A stretch of DNA of 64,000 nt, from NCBI RefSeq assembly GCF_010389155.1, contig NC_057761.1:54434587-54498586 (forward strand), written 5' to 3'. The notes under the pieces were generated by a model that saw only the letters and a list, made by a program, of their open reading frames with translations, searched no databases and was not told where the DNA came from. The position numbers were made by a program, and so were the translations under genes. Positions 1-13,764 of this stretch are shown here, in pieces. How positions within the stretch are numbered: position 1 is the stretch's first letter; every line of letters starts with the position of its first letter. This DNA is from Erigeron canadensis (lineage: Eukaryota; Streptophyta; Magnoliopsida; Asterales; Asteraceae).

Positions 1-1399
1 AAATGACAAAAGAATAAAAAGTGGGTATTTCGTGCACGCTTGGGGGAAGCAGGAAAAAGCCAAAAAAGGAATTTCATACCAATAAATAAATGCTTTGAGA
101 AATTGACTACTACATACATTAGGTTCAGGTTAAGTTTGAGCAAAAGAACAGTTTCACTTGCCCCTTTCAGAAAAAAATAAATAAATAAATAAAACTTGCC
201 ACAATTTCGAAAGAGTTGTTCCAAATCCTTTTGAATTACTATTACTTTAGAGAGATTTTATACACAGCATTCTTTATGTTTATAATTTTTTAAAAAAAGG
301 TAATAAACTTAAAACATTTTCAATTTTCAATGAAGAAGTCTCACCATATATTTTTTTTTTCAATGTAAGGTTAGCTCACTTGATAAAGGCTTATGTTTCT
401 TTAAGACTTGAAGTGGAGGTCTTAGATTCAATTTGGATAATTTAGAATATTGGTTAATATAGTAGATTTCTGCTAGAAATATAAATATTTTTTTTAGACT
501 TATTTATTGAGACTTCTATGGATTATAGATTCGACTAGAGGGACAACTAGTAGTTTTGAATTGAATCATAAGTACTCATCAGGATGGAAAGCAAATTGCC
601 CCTTTTCAGTAGGGGGCGGAAGGTTAGACCTTAAAAAATTTGTTATTTAAAAAATATATAAGGATGGATATCATTTGTTAACAAATATTAAAAAACAAAT
701 TGTTGATATTCAAACTTATTAGAAAGTGGAAGGGAGTAAAATGAAAATACGTGGAGAATGAAGGCTGTTAAAGAAAAATAAAAGAGGCAAAGGTTACATG
801 GTAAACCAAATATTGTTCCAAACATTGAATGAATATCCCATTCAAATGCCGCAAGAGTTGGCCTTGTTTTAGTTCCCTATTATTATAAACATGTACATGT
901 ACAATTATAACTTTTAATTTAACTTAACTGTCACATATTATCGGGATCATAATACAAACTTCTTTTTAATTTCTTTCATCAATTTCTGGACATCGCCAAA
1001 CACAAAGTCAACAACAAGCTGGAAAATCCAACACATTCATTTGATCTTATATCATTTAAATAAGGATTATTCAATTTGTGAAGGAAAACAACAATAATAG
1101 GTTCACGTGTGGGATGCGTAAGCCAACGTCATCCAAAGGAGTGTGTTGCGCCGTTTTGATGATCGGGCTGTTTTTTTTCTTCCTTTGACCATCCTTGTTT
1201 TTCTTTTATTAATTATTATATTTACATATGTCTTTTTCTTAAAATGTTTGATCATATGTTTATATTAATACTTGCATGTGTATTATTTTGTGTTTTGGAA
1301 TCCCGAAGTTTGATTCTCTTTATTCGCACAAACAATATGAAATCGTGATCAATACCTTTTTCATAACCTGTTGTTACTATGGTTCAAGTTCCCGCCTCA
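1..1399. other. AT-rich intergenic DNA, no gene seen
   Basis: No open reading frame with a recognisable domain and no clear terminal repeats were found. The stretch is AT-rich with short homopolymers. Confidence 0.5.
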
Positions 1400-1659
1400 T
1401 CTATACTATATTATAAAAAAAATAGTGTTAAAAATATGTAATATTTTCACTTAACACCCCTTAAAATGTTTTTATATACACTATCCTCTTAACATTAATG
1501 ATTAAATTACATTTTCAATCATTTATCATTTAAAATATGTCCATTAACCTTTTACATCAATTATATACACAACTCACCGCCGCTCCACCACCAACAGTCG
1601 TCCAACCATCACACCGTCGCCGCCACGATCACCGCCGCATAGCGCGGATACCGTGCTAG
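1400..1659 (+). mobile_element. Short non-autonomous Helitron
   Basis: The 5' end begins TC (TCTATACTATATTATAAA) after an A. The 3' end is a GC-rich hairpin (CCGC...GCGG within 1634-1646), then a short spacer and CTAG at 1656-1659, followed by T. A 5' TC, a 3' hairpin plus CTRR, insertion between A and T, and no target duplication are the known Helitron signatures. At 260 bp it has no coding capacity. The interior carries a CCACC/CCGCC-rich patch typical of small plant Helitrons. The assignment rests on end structure only. Confidence 0.65.
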
Positions 1660-2189
1660 TATATATTTTAATTGTATAGTTTTTCAATTTACTAGAATGT
1701 AGTAACATCCTTTAATTACACATCGGTTTTTATCTTGTTTAGGAAAGAATTTGACGCAACGAGAAAAAAAAAAGATAAATAATCGATCTTGTTGATTTTA
1801 AGAATACTCATGAACAATTCTTATAAATTTCGTTGATTCAAAGAGAACATCGAAAATTAGAGAATTTCACGCACACTAACACACACTTGTGTATAGAGAG
1901 GAAAAAAAACTTTTTCATATCATTATCAAAAAACTGATTACAAACAAACCACACATCCCAATTTATAGATGAGAATCATAAAAAAGACACTGAAATAATT
2001 AATAAACTAAATTAAATACACAGAAAATTAAAGAGCCTAATAATAATAAAATTAAATTCTAGATTATTCTTTATCAATCCAGATATTTTTACATCAGAAA
2101 TAGACAAACAACATAAATAATACTGAATGCAATTCTTTATTATTGACAATGCTATTAGCCAAAAGAAGTCAACTTTACCATACAAACCT
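1660..2189. other. AT-rich intergenic DNA
   Basis: No gene or clear repeat boundary was seen. Confidence 0.4.
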
Positions 2190-3491
2190 ATTTTTTAGAA
2201 CTATCAAAAATTAAAAAGAAGCGTTCCAAAGCATTTAGAAAAGTTTTTTTTAGCATAACCGATCTAAAGGATATTTCGGGTCACTTTTAAAATAATTGAT
2301 AAGATAGATTATAATCGATCCAAAAAATCATGTTGGATCACTTTTAAAATAAATGATCTAAAAAATAAAATATAACCGATCTAAAAAAGAAATGCTCCAA
2401 ATGTTTTTTTTTATCTTGAAGTTTGTATATCAACCGATCCATAAAATACACTTATGTATAGTATTTAGCTTTAGACAATTTTCTATAATTATATTTATTA
2501 TAAACCTCGTTAAAATAATTCAAATGTTTATGGATCACTTTAGATAATGTATAACAACGGCTTACATCCGAGATTTTATGGAGTGGTTTTATTTAATATG
2601 TTGCAATTAGTTTGTTATATGAATTTAAAATCAAATTCACCGATATCTATGCCGCTTTTAGATTACCACTCTAATGGAGTAAACTTAATATTATCTTATT
2701 TTTGGATTTTAATATGTTAGTATTCGAATATTGTAAGTTTTTGTTAAACCCTTCATATGTATATTATTTATTGCTCTTAGGTTTTATATTTTGTAAAATC
2801 ATTAATCTATCTTTTTCTTTTTCATTTGCTTATAGATTGGAATAACAAAAGCTTACTAGCCTCCAAAGAATTACTCGTATAAGATTTAATACTCAATTCA
2901 GCATTAAAGTTTTTCAAGTTCGTGGAACTCTGTGGACCCGTCAAGCTCCTAATCAATTAGAGTTGTTTATTTAATACTCGTATAAGATTACCACTCTAAT
3001 GGAGTAAACTTAATATTTATTTATTTAACGATGTGTAAATTTAAATTGTAGTGTAAAGTTGTAAACCATGTTGAATGTATATATAAAATATCAATGTCAG
3101 TTTTGTTATGTTGTGCAATGATATATGGTAGTGTTTTTGATACATTGTGTTGTATGTAATGCATTACAAAGAAAAAAAAATATTAAAATATATAATTGAT
3201 CCGAAGACTTTACAAATTTACGGTTTTTAAAACGAATTCAAAACCACCAATCTAAAACATTGCCAAACTCGTTCTAAAAAATGACTAAGAAACTGATCCA
3301 AAAACGGTCCAAAAGTTGTTCCAAAAAATGGCTAAAAAACCGATAAAAAACAAGTATAAACTGTTCTATAAACTTTTTAAAATTGTTCTAAAAAATCATT
3401 TATTTTTTGGAACACAAGCTTTTAGATCACTTGTAAAAGTATGGATTTCAACTATTTTGGATGTTATATAAAATGAGTTTGTGTAGTAGTG
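2190..3491. mobile_element. CACTA-like (En/Spm) transposon relic
   Basis: The right end, read on the minus strand, starts CACTACTACAC (3481-3491), which is the CACTA terminal motif. Both subterminal regions (2190-2460 and 3200-3430) carry many short diverged repeats in either orientation, such as 'accgatc', 'gttccaaaa' and 'ggatcactttt'. This fits the subterminal repeat zones of CACTA elements. The left CACTA end and the 3-bp target duplication could not be found, so the left border is approximate. No transposase is visible. Confidence 0.4.
2660..3017 (+). repeat. 33-bp direct repeat, two copies
   Basis: A 33-bp sequence starting AGATTACCACTCTAATGGAG occurs identically at 2660-2692 and 2985-3017, inside the CACTA-like relic. 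It probably reflects an internal duplication. Confidence 0.8.
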
Positions 3492-3669
3492 TTGATTCAC
3501 AAAGTAGAGGTTGATTAACAATTTGTTAAGAGTATATCTATTGTGAAATGCTTTTAATTGGTTTGGTGACTTAGAGAGAGAAAAAACTAATGATGAATTG
3601 GTGGTTTGATTATTGTCGCGATAGTTACATTATATAAATGATAGTAAAAACTTGTAATCTTGTCCTACA

Positions 3670-3966
3670 TTTAGGTGATATGGAAAACTCGCAATGACTC
3701 CGTCTTCTCAGAAAAAAGCCCATCATTAAGACATGTTGTCAAAGATCTTAAAGGAACCAGTTTCCTTTGGTTTGCAAACCGCTCGAATATCCCTGATCTA
3801 AGTTGGGAAAAAAAGAAACTTTTTTAACTTCTAAATCTTATTGTTTTGGTTTTTTGGACTTTTTTGTTTCTGTATTCTTGGTATAATTAGGCTGTAACTT
3901 TGTTCTAGCACCTTGCTAGATTTTAAGTTAATAGAATTATTGTTGCTGTTTAAAAGAAAAAAAAAA
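3670..3966 (+). mobile_element. 5'-truncated LINE (3' stump)
   Basis: An open frame from about 3676 to 3827 encodes the last roughly 48 residues of a plant LINE ORF2. It includes the motif 'SFLWFANRS', matching 'SFLWISNRN' at the end of the long LINE at 39.7-45.5 kb. It is followed by an AT-rich 3' UTR containing 'ctagcaccttgctag', which is also like that LINE, and an A-tract at about 3957-3966. This is the normal product of aborted target-primed reverse transcription. A target duplication was not identified. Confidence 0.75.
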
Positions 3967-4989
3967 TAGTAAAAAATGTGTAAAATTTTTTAAGATTTTT
4001 GAGACACTTAGCTGAAAAAAATACGGTATAAGTTGGATTGTGCCAGATTTTGAGTAATTAAACAAAACATCATCCGCTTAATCTTACTAACTTGATTGTT
4101 AAGATTTAGATTGTTTCACCACCAAAGGAAATACAAACTAGTATAGTATGTGACTTGCGAGATAGGAAATTGAGCTAGACATTGATAGGGTTAATGAAGC
4201 CCAAGGACCATTTGATCCTAGGTTTAAGTCCACAAAATGAGATATTTTTTATTAAATAGGCGTGAGCAAAAATGCTCCCTACTATGGAAATAGGGGTTAT
4301 TAGAAATAATTAAATTTACTTTATAATTGAAGTTAAGAATATGAAGTGTAATGACGATTTACCATTTTATCCAATTTGAAAAGAAAAAAAATAAGAAGAA
4401 AAGAATGAGGGGACAAAAAGTAGTAAAAAAGAGGTAGTGACAAGACCATGAGTTGGATCACGTGAAGAAGTTTCCTCCAAAACAACGTTTGATCCACGGA
4501 GTAGTCTACTTATTTATTACTTCAATGTACGGTATCTTTCTTTCTTTCTTTTACACTACTCATGCGAATCCGGTCGAGTTATTAAATTAAAATTCTTGTA
4601 TTTTATGCTAGTTCCATTTAATATACTTCAAGTTTAATAAATAAAAATTCCAAACAACTACTGTATAAAATTAGACGTAATTTTAATTCGTTCCTGAAAA
4701 TGATATATTCGATCGGGTGGACAGATGGTCACATATCGAATGAGGACACATAAATGACACAATGGTTAAAATGGATCAAAGTTCTATCTTTACATTAGTG
4801 ATTGATGCAAAGATTCAATTCAAAGATCTATCTTCTTGTCGGTGATGGTTTTGAAGATCAAGTGTTATTAGTGTTTAGAGTGAGTAGTAGGTTGGTTTCA
4901 TTATGTCGTTACATTTCATTAAATTATTTTCTTTATTTATGATAATATTAACTAATAAGTATGACAATATATGGAAATAATCAATATAC
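3967..4989. other. Intergenic DNA, no gene seen
   Basis: AT-rich sequence without a supported gene or element border. Confidence 0.4.
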
Positions 4990-5198
4990 CAGGGGCGGAA
5001 GATAATAAGGGCCAAAGGGGGTAATGGTCCCTCTAAACTTTTGAGTCTTATCTAGCAATTATATATTATTTAAGGGTAAAATAATTTTTTTGTGTGATTT
5101 TATCTCCTCTGAAAGTCAGAGACAAAAGATAGATGCAGAAAACTATACGTGAATGCATGATTTTACCCTCCAGTAATGTGGTTCAAGTTCCGCCGCTG
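4990..5198. mobile_element. hAT-type MITE
   Basis: The ends form inverted repeats, CAGGGGCGGAA on the left and (reverse strand) CAGCGGCGGAAC on the right. They are flanked by near-identical 8-bp target duplications, CAATATAC (4982-4989) and CAATATAT (5199-5206). An 8-bp duplication with a CAGGGGCGGA-type end is typical of hAT elements. It is 209 bp with no coding capacity. Confidence 0.7.
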
Positions 5199-5745
5199 CA
5201 ATATATAATGAGTAGTTCATTTCTTTTTGTTTATTTTACAATAAAAATATAATCAAAGATTAACTTAAATTTTGGTTGAAACAAAGACCGTCCTAGCTAA
5301 GCTAGCTTTGTTTTCAGGACCCTCCAAAGTCCAAACCATACATCTCCCATAATATATGCCATAGTTTCTACCCATGCTCACTCATTACAAGTTTACAACC
5401 ATGCATATATATATCTATTAATTAATATTTGTAATTTAATTAATATATAATTAAAATACGTCTTCTTTTGTATAAAATGCAATAACAAGTTAAAAGCACA
5501 TTTATAATAGCTTCACACGGGCTTCTTTTTTTCATCGAATATAGAAAATACATATCAATCTTTTTTCCTTCTCAATTTTTTTTTCTTATACCATCAACCA
5601 GCATCCCAGCTAGTGTTGTCCAAAGCTTAAATTTTTTCTAGATATTTAATAACTTAATTCAATGATAAGTTTTTGACAAACTATATACCCAAAGATGTCT
5701 ACCTTGATACTATTGCACGATATTATGTTAGTATATATATATATA

Positions 5746-6138
5746 AGTATGACAATGATGAGTCAAGCTTATTTTGAACACAAAAAAAGTCCATTGATTT
5801 TCTTTCATCTCCTCCTATGACCTATCACCCTCTATGACCTATCACTCTTAATGACCTATCACCCCACCAACTTTGGTTTATGAATATCCTTAAAGGCGAA
5901 GCCCGCTCCGAATCATAATTTTTGACGACCATCATCGCCGGAAAGTTAACTTACACATGTGTAAGTCAACTTACGCATGTGTAAGTCTCTCCGGAGATGG
6001 TTGCCGTCACAGGAGGTTCATGGTGGTGGCCGGAGATGATGGTGGTGGTGGTGGTGGTGGTCAGAATTCACTTACACATGTGTAAGTTACATGAACTTTT
6101 TTTGGACTCAAATTAGCTAGACTCAATTTATCCCACCT
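5746..6138. mobile_element. Fold-back MITE flanked by (TA)n
   Basis: The ends are loosely inverted ('...ttattttgaacacaaaaaaagtcc' against its reverse form near 6085-6130). The centre repeats the palindrome CTTACACATGTGTAAG three times, with variants, around GGTGGT runs. A 17-bp unit (ATGACCTATCACYCT) is repeated three times at about 5815-5861. Both sides abut (TA)n tracts (5732-5745 and 6139-6156). It resembles the fold-back elements at 15.46-15.78 and 28.87-29.51 kb. Confidence 0.55.
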
Positions 6139-6156
6139 TATATATATATATATATA

Positions 6157-8799
6157 CAAAGCTAGCTAGAAGATGATATATATAGACATTAATGACATGG
6201 GTATAGCAAGTTTGCAACCCACTCTCCGAGTGAGCTTAGCCAAATACGATTTAATTATAACCCAATCTATGCAACGCATCTAAGATAGAGACTGACTGAT
6301 TCAACTATCTTATCTTGTCAGTACAACTAAATGAGATAGATCGAGCTAGAAGGTACAATTAATTGTAGACGTATAGTGTATAGTTTTTTTTTTCTCGTAT
6401 CAAAAATATATGATATCTTATGAATAATAATATGTAACTCCAAATGCCGGCTCACATACACAGTCACACATATGTGTTAACATCTTATTACTAAATAGAA
6501 GCTATGTAGTGACCAATGATGGTCATGACAACCTCATCATTTCTATAAAATTTTATATTTCTATTGCTATTTTTAAGTATTTATTCAATTTCAATATAAC
6601 TAGCAACCCCATAACAATGTAACTAAATATTGTAGTTAATTAAAATTTACACTGATCAATATCATAAAAATTGTTCGACGACTCCTGAATAAAATCCTGG
6701 CTCCATCAATGTCACCAACCCCTCTCCCTCCCCTTCAAAGTTTAAGAGATTTATGTTATTTTTCGATCGAGATTTGCTATACATATAGCTAGGTAAAGTA
6801 CGTATTACTCTATAAAAGATTTGTACCCAAAATCAAACATTGCCAAAAACCGAATGATAAACCTCTGTTATTTGTTTAATCAAAGAAACTTAATTAGTAG
6901 TACAAATAATTAAGAGATATAAATATATATTTAGCCTAGGGATTGAGGTGACTTGAAGGTTACGATTGGAGGATGTGAGACCAAGAAAACATTGCATGGC
7001 CAAAAAATTGATTTGTTATAAAAGTGAGTGGCCATTTTCGAAAGATCCAAAGTTGTGTCTCACCGCAACACCAAAAGTGGGCACTCTTCATTTCTTTCTT
7101 TGGGACATTAAATTCTTGGTATGGTTCGTTTGTCCTTCCTCCTTTCACCTTTCATTTTTTTGAAAAAATTATTATTCCATTATATTACAAATTTTCCAAT
7201 TTAATCCTCTACCAGGAAAAAAGAAAAACAAACGCAAAGTTTAAAAATATTGTGATGTTTATAGTTAATCTTTTACAAATATAAGAATTTTTTTTTAATT
7301 TATTTAATTTTTTTTTTTACTTTCGTAGACATATTTTTTTGTAATTGCTTTTGTACTATTTATCTTTGCTACAAACCATTCAGCAAAAAGTGATTCTTCT
7401 TTTATCCATCGACTTTCAAAAGTCATGAGTTTGCATTTAAAACACGCAACTATTGTGAAATTGACCCGGTATACATAAAAGACATTAGCTTCGAAAGTTA
7501 CAAACAATAAAAGTAGAGCAAAATGAAACGAATTGAATCAGTTTGCCTTTTTTCGTCTCATTTTCGACATGCTTTAACCCTTTCTTTTTTCATATTGTCC
7601 TTTTCTTTCCATTAGTCAATTCAGTTTTTTTTTTCTTTCTTCTAAACATATTATATATAGTTATCTAATTAAAACTTACTCATTTGGAATATGCATCATT
7701 TGACATGCATGATAAAGGGATAAAGCTTTTACCGTACTCGGTACGTACTCCTAGACTTTTTTACTCTGGATATATGCAATTTTAACCGTCACTGACTAGG
7801 CCAGGAATTGGCACTAAAAAAAAAAAAAAAAAAAAGTGGCTGATTAATTGAAAAAAGTTATATTGATTTGAACTTTGAAATGAAAACTAAAAAAAATGTT
7901 GGAAGTACATTTTAACCCCCCTAGTAGACCCGCCTTTGCTAACCATAGTATTCCTATTGCCGTTGTCATTGCCATATTACAGGCATAAATCAAGTGTTCT
8001 GGCTACTAATTAAACTATTTTGGAGACGATTGTATATCATGATTGAATTTTATAAGCTTGAACAATCACTAAAATCTTTCATTTAATGTGATTGCTTAAA
8101 CATAAAAACATAGATAATTTAGTATGTTAACTTCATAATTAAATTAATGACGAAATTAGTTGTAGATCAGTAGATTCCTTAACTAAATAAAAAAGAGAGT
8201 AGAAAAATATTTAACGAATATTCAAGGGTAGTAAGTTGTGTTATGTAGATAGCTGAAGGTGGGTGGGTGCATAAATTGTAGAAAGGAAGTAGGTGACAGT
8301 GAAGATTGAAAGAGAGAGGGTTGGGTAAAACGACAGAGATACGCTGGTGACGGAGCGCAGAGTGGCATTTGACTTGGGCCCTCCCCTAATTATACCTTTT
8401 TCTATCTTAATTTTTTTTTCTTTTCGAAAATCTGAATTATGATTTGTGTTGATAGTTGATATTTTAAACAATACTATCAAGTTTAAAAGTATTTTTTTTA
8501 TAAAAAAATCATAAATAAATATTTTTTATATATTCATAAGTTAAAAAAAATATTGAAATAATTAAATATTTCTTTTGCAAACATCTTATATTTTAAAAAA
8601 AATAAAAAAAAGGAATTCATGTATTTTTTTTATTTGTTTCATTTTAAAGACCCAAGTAGAAAAAATTTTGCTGTTCGAAAAAAAAATAGAAAATAGAAAA
8701 AAAAATTCTTATTATAATTTCAGTTTTTTTACTCTGATTAAGAAAAAACTCAAAAATACAACATTTTTCATTTTTTAAAACAAACATTGATGCGATGAT
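6157..8799. other. Intergenic DNA, no supported gene
   Basis: Only short, compositionally biased open frames occur. The part at about 8400-8600 is homologous to the sequence flanking the fold-back element at 28740-28865 and 29509-29575. It therefore represents an uninterrupted paralogous copy of that site. Confidence 0.5.
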
Positions 8800-8829
8800 T
8801 AAGCAAACCCCTTATACATATACAATATA

Positions 8830-9010
8830 AGGAAATGTTTGGTAAAACATACAATATTTATCTTAGGTAAAGCATGGGGAGATTAAGTAAAATTCAGAGG
8901 AAGGGTTATGTAAAATTCAGGGGCTATGTATGTTTATCAAATTCAAAGGTTTAATTTGTAACTTTTTTAAAGTGTCAGTACCTAAACTTTAAGTCTGTAG
9001 TATGAATTAT
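8830..9010. repeat. Dispersed repeat, inverted copy near 57560-57690
   Basis: The sequence around 8850-8995 (…tttatcaaattcaaaggttta…) matches the reverse complement of about 57565-57690 (…taaacctttgaatttgataaaca…). It is likely a small transposon family. The borders are not resolved. Confidence 0.5.
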
Positions 9011-12000
9011 TTTCTCATACAGTATACAACATATTATAAATAAACAATATTATATTATATAATCTGACATATTCATAATTTGATTTGATGTAAATGTGCT
9101 GATCAATTTCCAACTTTCATTTTCACTTATGTATGATATCAAGTATCAACCACTCAAAATTTATTCTCAAGTTGATATTGTATGTCAATTTTTATCAAGA
9201 GTCATAGAAAAAAAAATGTTATAAATTATACTTACCGACTATTATTTTATCAGATATTTAACTTTTTTAGGAACAATTAAATTGTACTTTGGCCTTACTA
9301 AACCAACATATATTTGCAATCAACAAGTTGATATAACGTTTTGAAGTTCAACACAGAAATCAACTATGCATTTTAAGTGAAAAACTTTTTACACCGTATA
9401 TTGAATATCACAATATAATAATCCGATTGTGATATCACCAAGTAAATCCTATATTTATACATTTTGTATTCGTTTGTTTTCCTTCAAAATCTTGTTAAAG
9501 TTATGTATAATAATATATGTATAACCAACGATCATAGGTTTGTCAATGTGTGACCCATTTGTTGCAAAATCAGTGGCCTTTCTAACTTCTCAAGTGACAT
9601 ACAAAATGTTCCTTTAAATGGACTTTATTTGTAACTCCATAAAAGATTAGTCCAATGGGCCTATAAACACACTCGCCAAGTTAATATACAAACGTTTCTT
9701 TAAATGGGCATAATTTGTAAGACCATTTATAATTACTCCAACGGGCCGATATAATGGTCCAGCCACATTTTCTCTTCTAAAACATTTGTTCTTTGAATTA
9801 TCTACAGTATCCTCTCATGTAAGTGCTAATACAGCGTATATAAATATAATGGTCCAGGCGTTTTGAATAAGATTTAGATATTTTTTGTCTAGATCGTCAC
9901 TGTTGGTCTAAATGAGTTTATGGCAATTGTATATTTGCATGTATGTATATTCATGTTCCTTAAAGTTCTATACTAGAGAATGACTAGTTATATATTTTTT
10001 ACATGTTAATATTGCAGTTGTATTGAATAAATTCTCACATAATACATAAGTACTTTTATGTTTCACTAATGGTTTATAAGTGTCTCGCCGATTAATTATG
10101 AGGTCACTGCTTATACTATCCACTTCTTACACACTTCTTCCACTATTCATCGGTTTTCTCTCTCTTATAACACCCCAAGTACACCCCCTCCTTATACTGC
10201 CCACTTCTTCCACTATTCATCCATTATTTTATCCCTTTTTGGTTTTTTTTAATACAAATATAAACTAACTTAAATTCTAAATATTATACTATTTTAATAA
10301 AAATCTAGATATAGAAGTAGAATTTTTAAAACTACAATAATTATTTCGTAAATGTACAAAACGTCAGGGGTTAAATGGTTAAATGATAAATGCAAAAAAA
10401 GTCTAGGGGTTAAAACTATAATTAATATTAAATTATTTTATATTATATACTCATCTTCTTCATGTACAATATATATATATATATACATATATGTATACAA
10501 ATTTCAGAAACTTTTTATTTTTATTTCAGAAGCTTAATTGGCCCAGCGGACCTCACCTCCATACCAAAACGGTCGTCCAAACTTGGAATGAACCACCGAG
10601 ACGTAGGGAAAGACGCAACCGTGCTATTTTCGTCTTCCCTTGGTTTCGCGTCGGACGTCAGCGGACGTCCGTATAAAGACCGGCCTGATAATTCCATGCA
10701 TGATTGTATGGTCACATTTACTAAATGAGTATAAAGTTTAAAATTTAAACTTTCTGGAATGTCATCTGGTTAATTCACATTTTCAAAATAGTAAAATGAA
10801 ATGATCATTTTGTAATTGTCACATTATAAATTATTATTATTTACTCACATGTTAGTAGCAAGTTCTAAACATGTTATTGCATGCCTCGATTATATTGGTA
10901 TCTAACAATAAATTAAAACAAGATTGATATGTTTTTGAAACGATACATGGCGTAATTCTTGATCGACACATGTTATTTTAATTTATTTATTTGATTAATT
11001 CATTTTTTAATAGTATATAGATTCAAATTCCTTATTAGACTTAAAATTAAACTCTAACTATTGGTTATAGATACAAAACACATTATAATCTTATTTGATT
11101 GATCGTTTCTTATTAATAGAATTGTCTCTATTTCTTTCTGAACTCTTCAACCTTATTACTTATATTACTTATAATAAGTTATTTGAGTTTCCGATTCGAT
11201 ATCATAAGGCTATTTGCCGTCATACACTATGTTTACAAGTTTTAATTTTGATTTAATTGTAAAAGTTTAAGGTAAATTCAAATCTCTAACTAAACATATA
11301 TACTGTAATATTTATTGTTACTATTTATTATTAGTTAGTTTCGATAATCGGTATACTTAAACTACAATTTATTTCATACTCACAAATAATGTATGATGCA
11401 TATTCGAATTTATTTATAGTACAATATATGTAACTATCGTACATTGTACGGGTATTAGGATTAGTATAATATATAGTTGACTTCACAAGTTTTTTTCTCT
11501 GACGGTTGACTCGACATAATTAGTCTATAACAACTTTAGTTTTAGTCAACGAAACTTTCTTTTTTTTTCTTTTCAAAAAGTGAAAATAAATTAGAGGACT
11601 TTTTCTATGTACAAACACTCTTCGGCATCAATAGTGTACCAAAAATATTACTCGGGTATGTTCGATTGACAGATAAACTTTTACATTGAATAAATAAAGA
11701 TCTTTTAACAACCACAACCACAAAATTATCTCATTACCTAGAAAATTCATTAATAATAAACCTAAATAAACATATAAAAGTTAAAAATACATCTAAAAAG
11801 TGGATAGTGAAAAGCCTAAACAAATCTAAAAATACATAATTTAATAAGAAGCTTAATTTTTATTTTTTTGAACGGCAAGCTTAAGTTCTTAAAGTTAGTC
11901 GTACGTGACAGATCGATATTCATGTTGGCTCTAATGCTCCTCGTTTTAGCTCCTTTTTATGACCTTGACTTTTTTCCCTTTCAATGCCTTTTAGTTTTTT

Positions 12001-12120
12001 TCTCCTAATATTTAAATTGCTTTTAGCAATATTCCATGTCCATTTTGTATACACAATAAAAGTCATGTCCTTTTTGTACATATATACGAGTAATAAAATT
12101 ATTTCATAACTAGTTTAGAT
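9011..12120. other. Intergenic DNA, no supported gene
   Basis: No recognisable gene was found. Within it, 10108-10228 carries a diverged direct repeat (…ccacttcttccactattcatc…). A GC-richer island at about 10530-10690 holds overlapping short open frames on both strands with no motif I recognise. Confidence 0.4.
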
Positions 12121-12129
12121 AACATAAGG

Positions 12130-12345
12130 TTGACAATTAATTCTAGATTAGCTATCTAGTTCTATTTCTATATCCATTTTTCTTAACCAAACGTTGGCCC
12201 ACAATATATCGGCTCCAACTACCTCTATAGGAGACGAAATTTAAGTGACTTTCCAATGTGGTCGCTACAGGCTTTAGAGACGACATTAATTGGGCTTTTG
12301 GGATGACAGATATCGTCTCCAAAACCAATTTTCTCGATTACACTT
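12130..12345. mobile_element. CACTA-like terminal fragment (copy 1)
   Basis: This carries '...aggagacgaaa...' and '...cgtctccaaaaccaattttct' blocks. The better-preserved copy 2 (31960-32110) ends, in reverse, TACAAGAAAATTGG, like the common CACTACAAGAAAA end of plant CACTA elements. It is older than the segmental duplication because both copies have it. Confidence 0.4.
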
Positions 12346-12391
12346 TACTATCTACTAGAAGCTTTTTTTCTATACACAGTTTCATCTCCAA

Positions 12392-13422
12392 TTATATATA
12401 TACTAAAAATTTATGAAAATGTATAAGTACTTTATGAGTGAAATGTATAAGCCTTTAAAGCACATACTATTTTTAATCAAATTTCGTTTTAACCCCCTAA
12501 AACTTAACCAAATATCGTTTTAACCCCTAAAATTTCAATTTTTTAACTTTTTTACCTCACATCAAAGTTTTCGCTTTCATTTTCGACTTTTCGTGACACT
12601 AAACTTTTAGGTTCTCATGTTTTCATCAAACAACTTTCACATAGTTACGGGTTTACTTTTAAACATTTGGTTTTTTATTATTTTCATTCAAGTACTTTAT
12701 GTGTGAAATGTACAAGCTTTAACATTATGCGTAGAATGTACAAGTTCTTATAACACATAATAAGTTTTACCATTTTTCATTTTAACCTCCCAAACTTTTT
12801 ATTATTTAACTTTTGCCCTATATTAAAGTTTTCGTTTTTATTTTTTTGACACTGAATTTTTGGGTTCTCATGTTTTCATCAAATAACTTTCACATGGTTA
12901 CGATTTTACTTTTTAAACATTTGGTTTTAACTATTTTCATCCATTTTGTTTTATATATAACGTTTTTAAATTTACCCTACATCAAATTTTTCATTTTAAT
13001 TTTCTTGACACTAAATATTTGGATTCTCATTTATAATATACTAAAAAACTATATGAATGTACAAGTACGTTATGTGTGGAACGTAAAACTGTACAAGTTT
13101 TCTATCTTTTAACTTTTGCCCCACATTAAAGTTTTCGATTTTATTTTCTTGATACTAAATTTTTGGATTCTCATGTTTTCATCAAATAACTTTCACCTGG
13201 TTACGATTTTACTTTTAAACATTTGGTTTTGACTATTTTTATTCGTTTTTTTTATATACATAGCGTTTTTAAATTTGTCTCACATCAAAGTTTTCGTTTT
13301 TATTTATTGACACTGAATTTTGGGATTCTCATGTTTTCATTAAATAACTTTCACATGGTTACGATTTTACTTTTTTCGTATAGAACGCGTATCCCGTGGC
13401 AACGCGCATGTATTATAGCTAG
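12392..13422 (+). mobile_element. Non-autonomous Helitron with internal repeats
   Basis: Comparison with the paralogous empty site near 32400-32430 places a 1031-bp insertion here. The 3' end has a hairpin (CGCGT at 13386-13390 pairing with ACGCG at 13402-13406), a spacer, and CTAG at 13419-13422 followed by T. This is the Helitron signature. The 5' end starts TT rather than TC, which may be a mutation. The interior holds about five diverged copies of a block containing 'ttctcatgttttcatcaaat', at about 12610, 12865, 13025, 13165 and 13325. Confidence 0.65.
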
Positions 13423-13764
13423 TTCCAACTATAGTGAAATGCTCATCGCATTCACCTATCATGAGTCAATAACCCTTTCAATGCTCCAATAGAACACATG
13501 CATATTACTGTAACGACTTATCGCTAATTTGGTTGATACCCTTTCTATTTTCCTATCTCGTCTATGTTTTCATTATTGCCAAATCATGTTTACTTCATGT
13601 CATGCTCATCTTAATTTTTGACTAAAAAACTAATACAAATATAATCATGACAATGAGTGGAATGCATGATTAGACATTAGTTAAAGTAACCATCAATCAA
13701 TTTATATATATACGTATTATTATACTATAGTTTTATATGGTATTAATTTACACCTAATTCTTCT

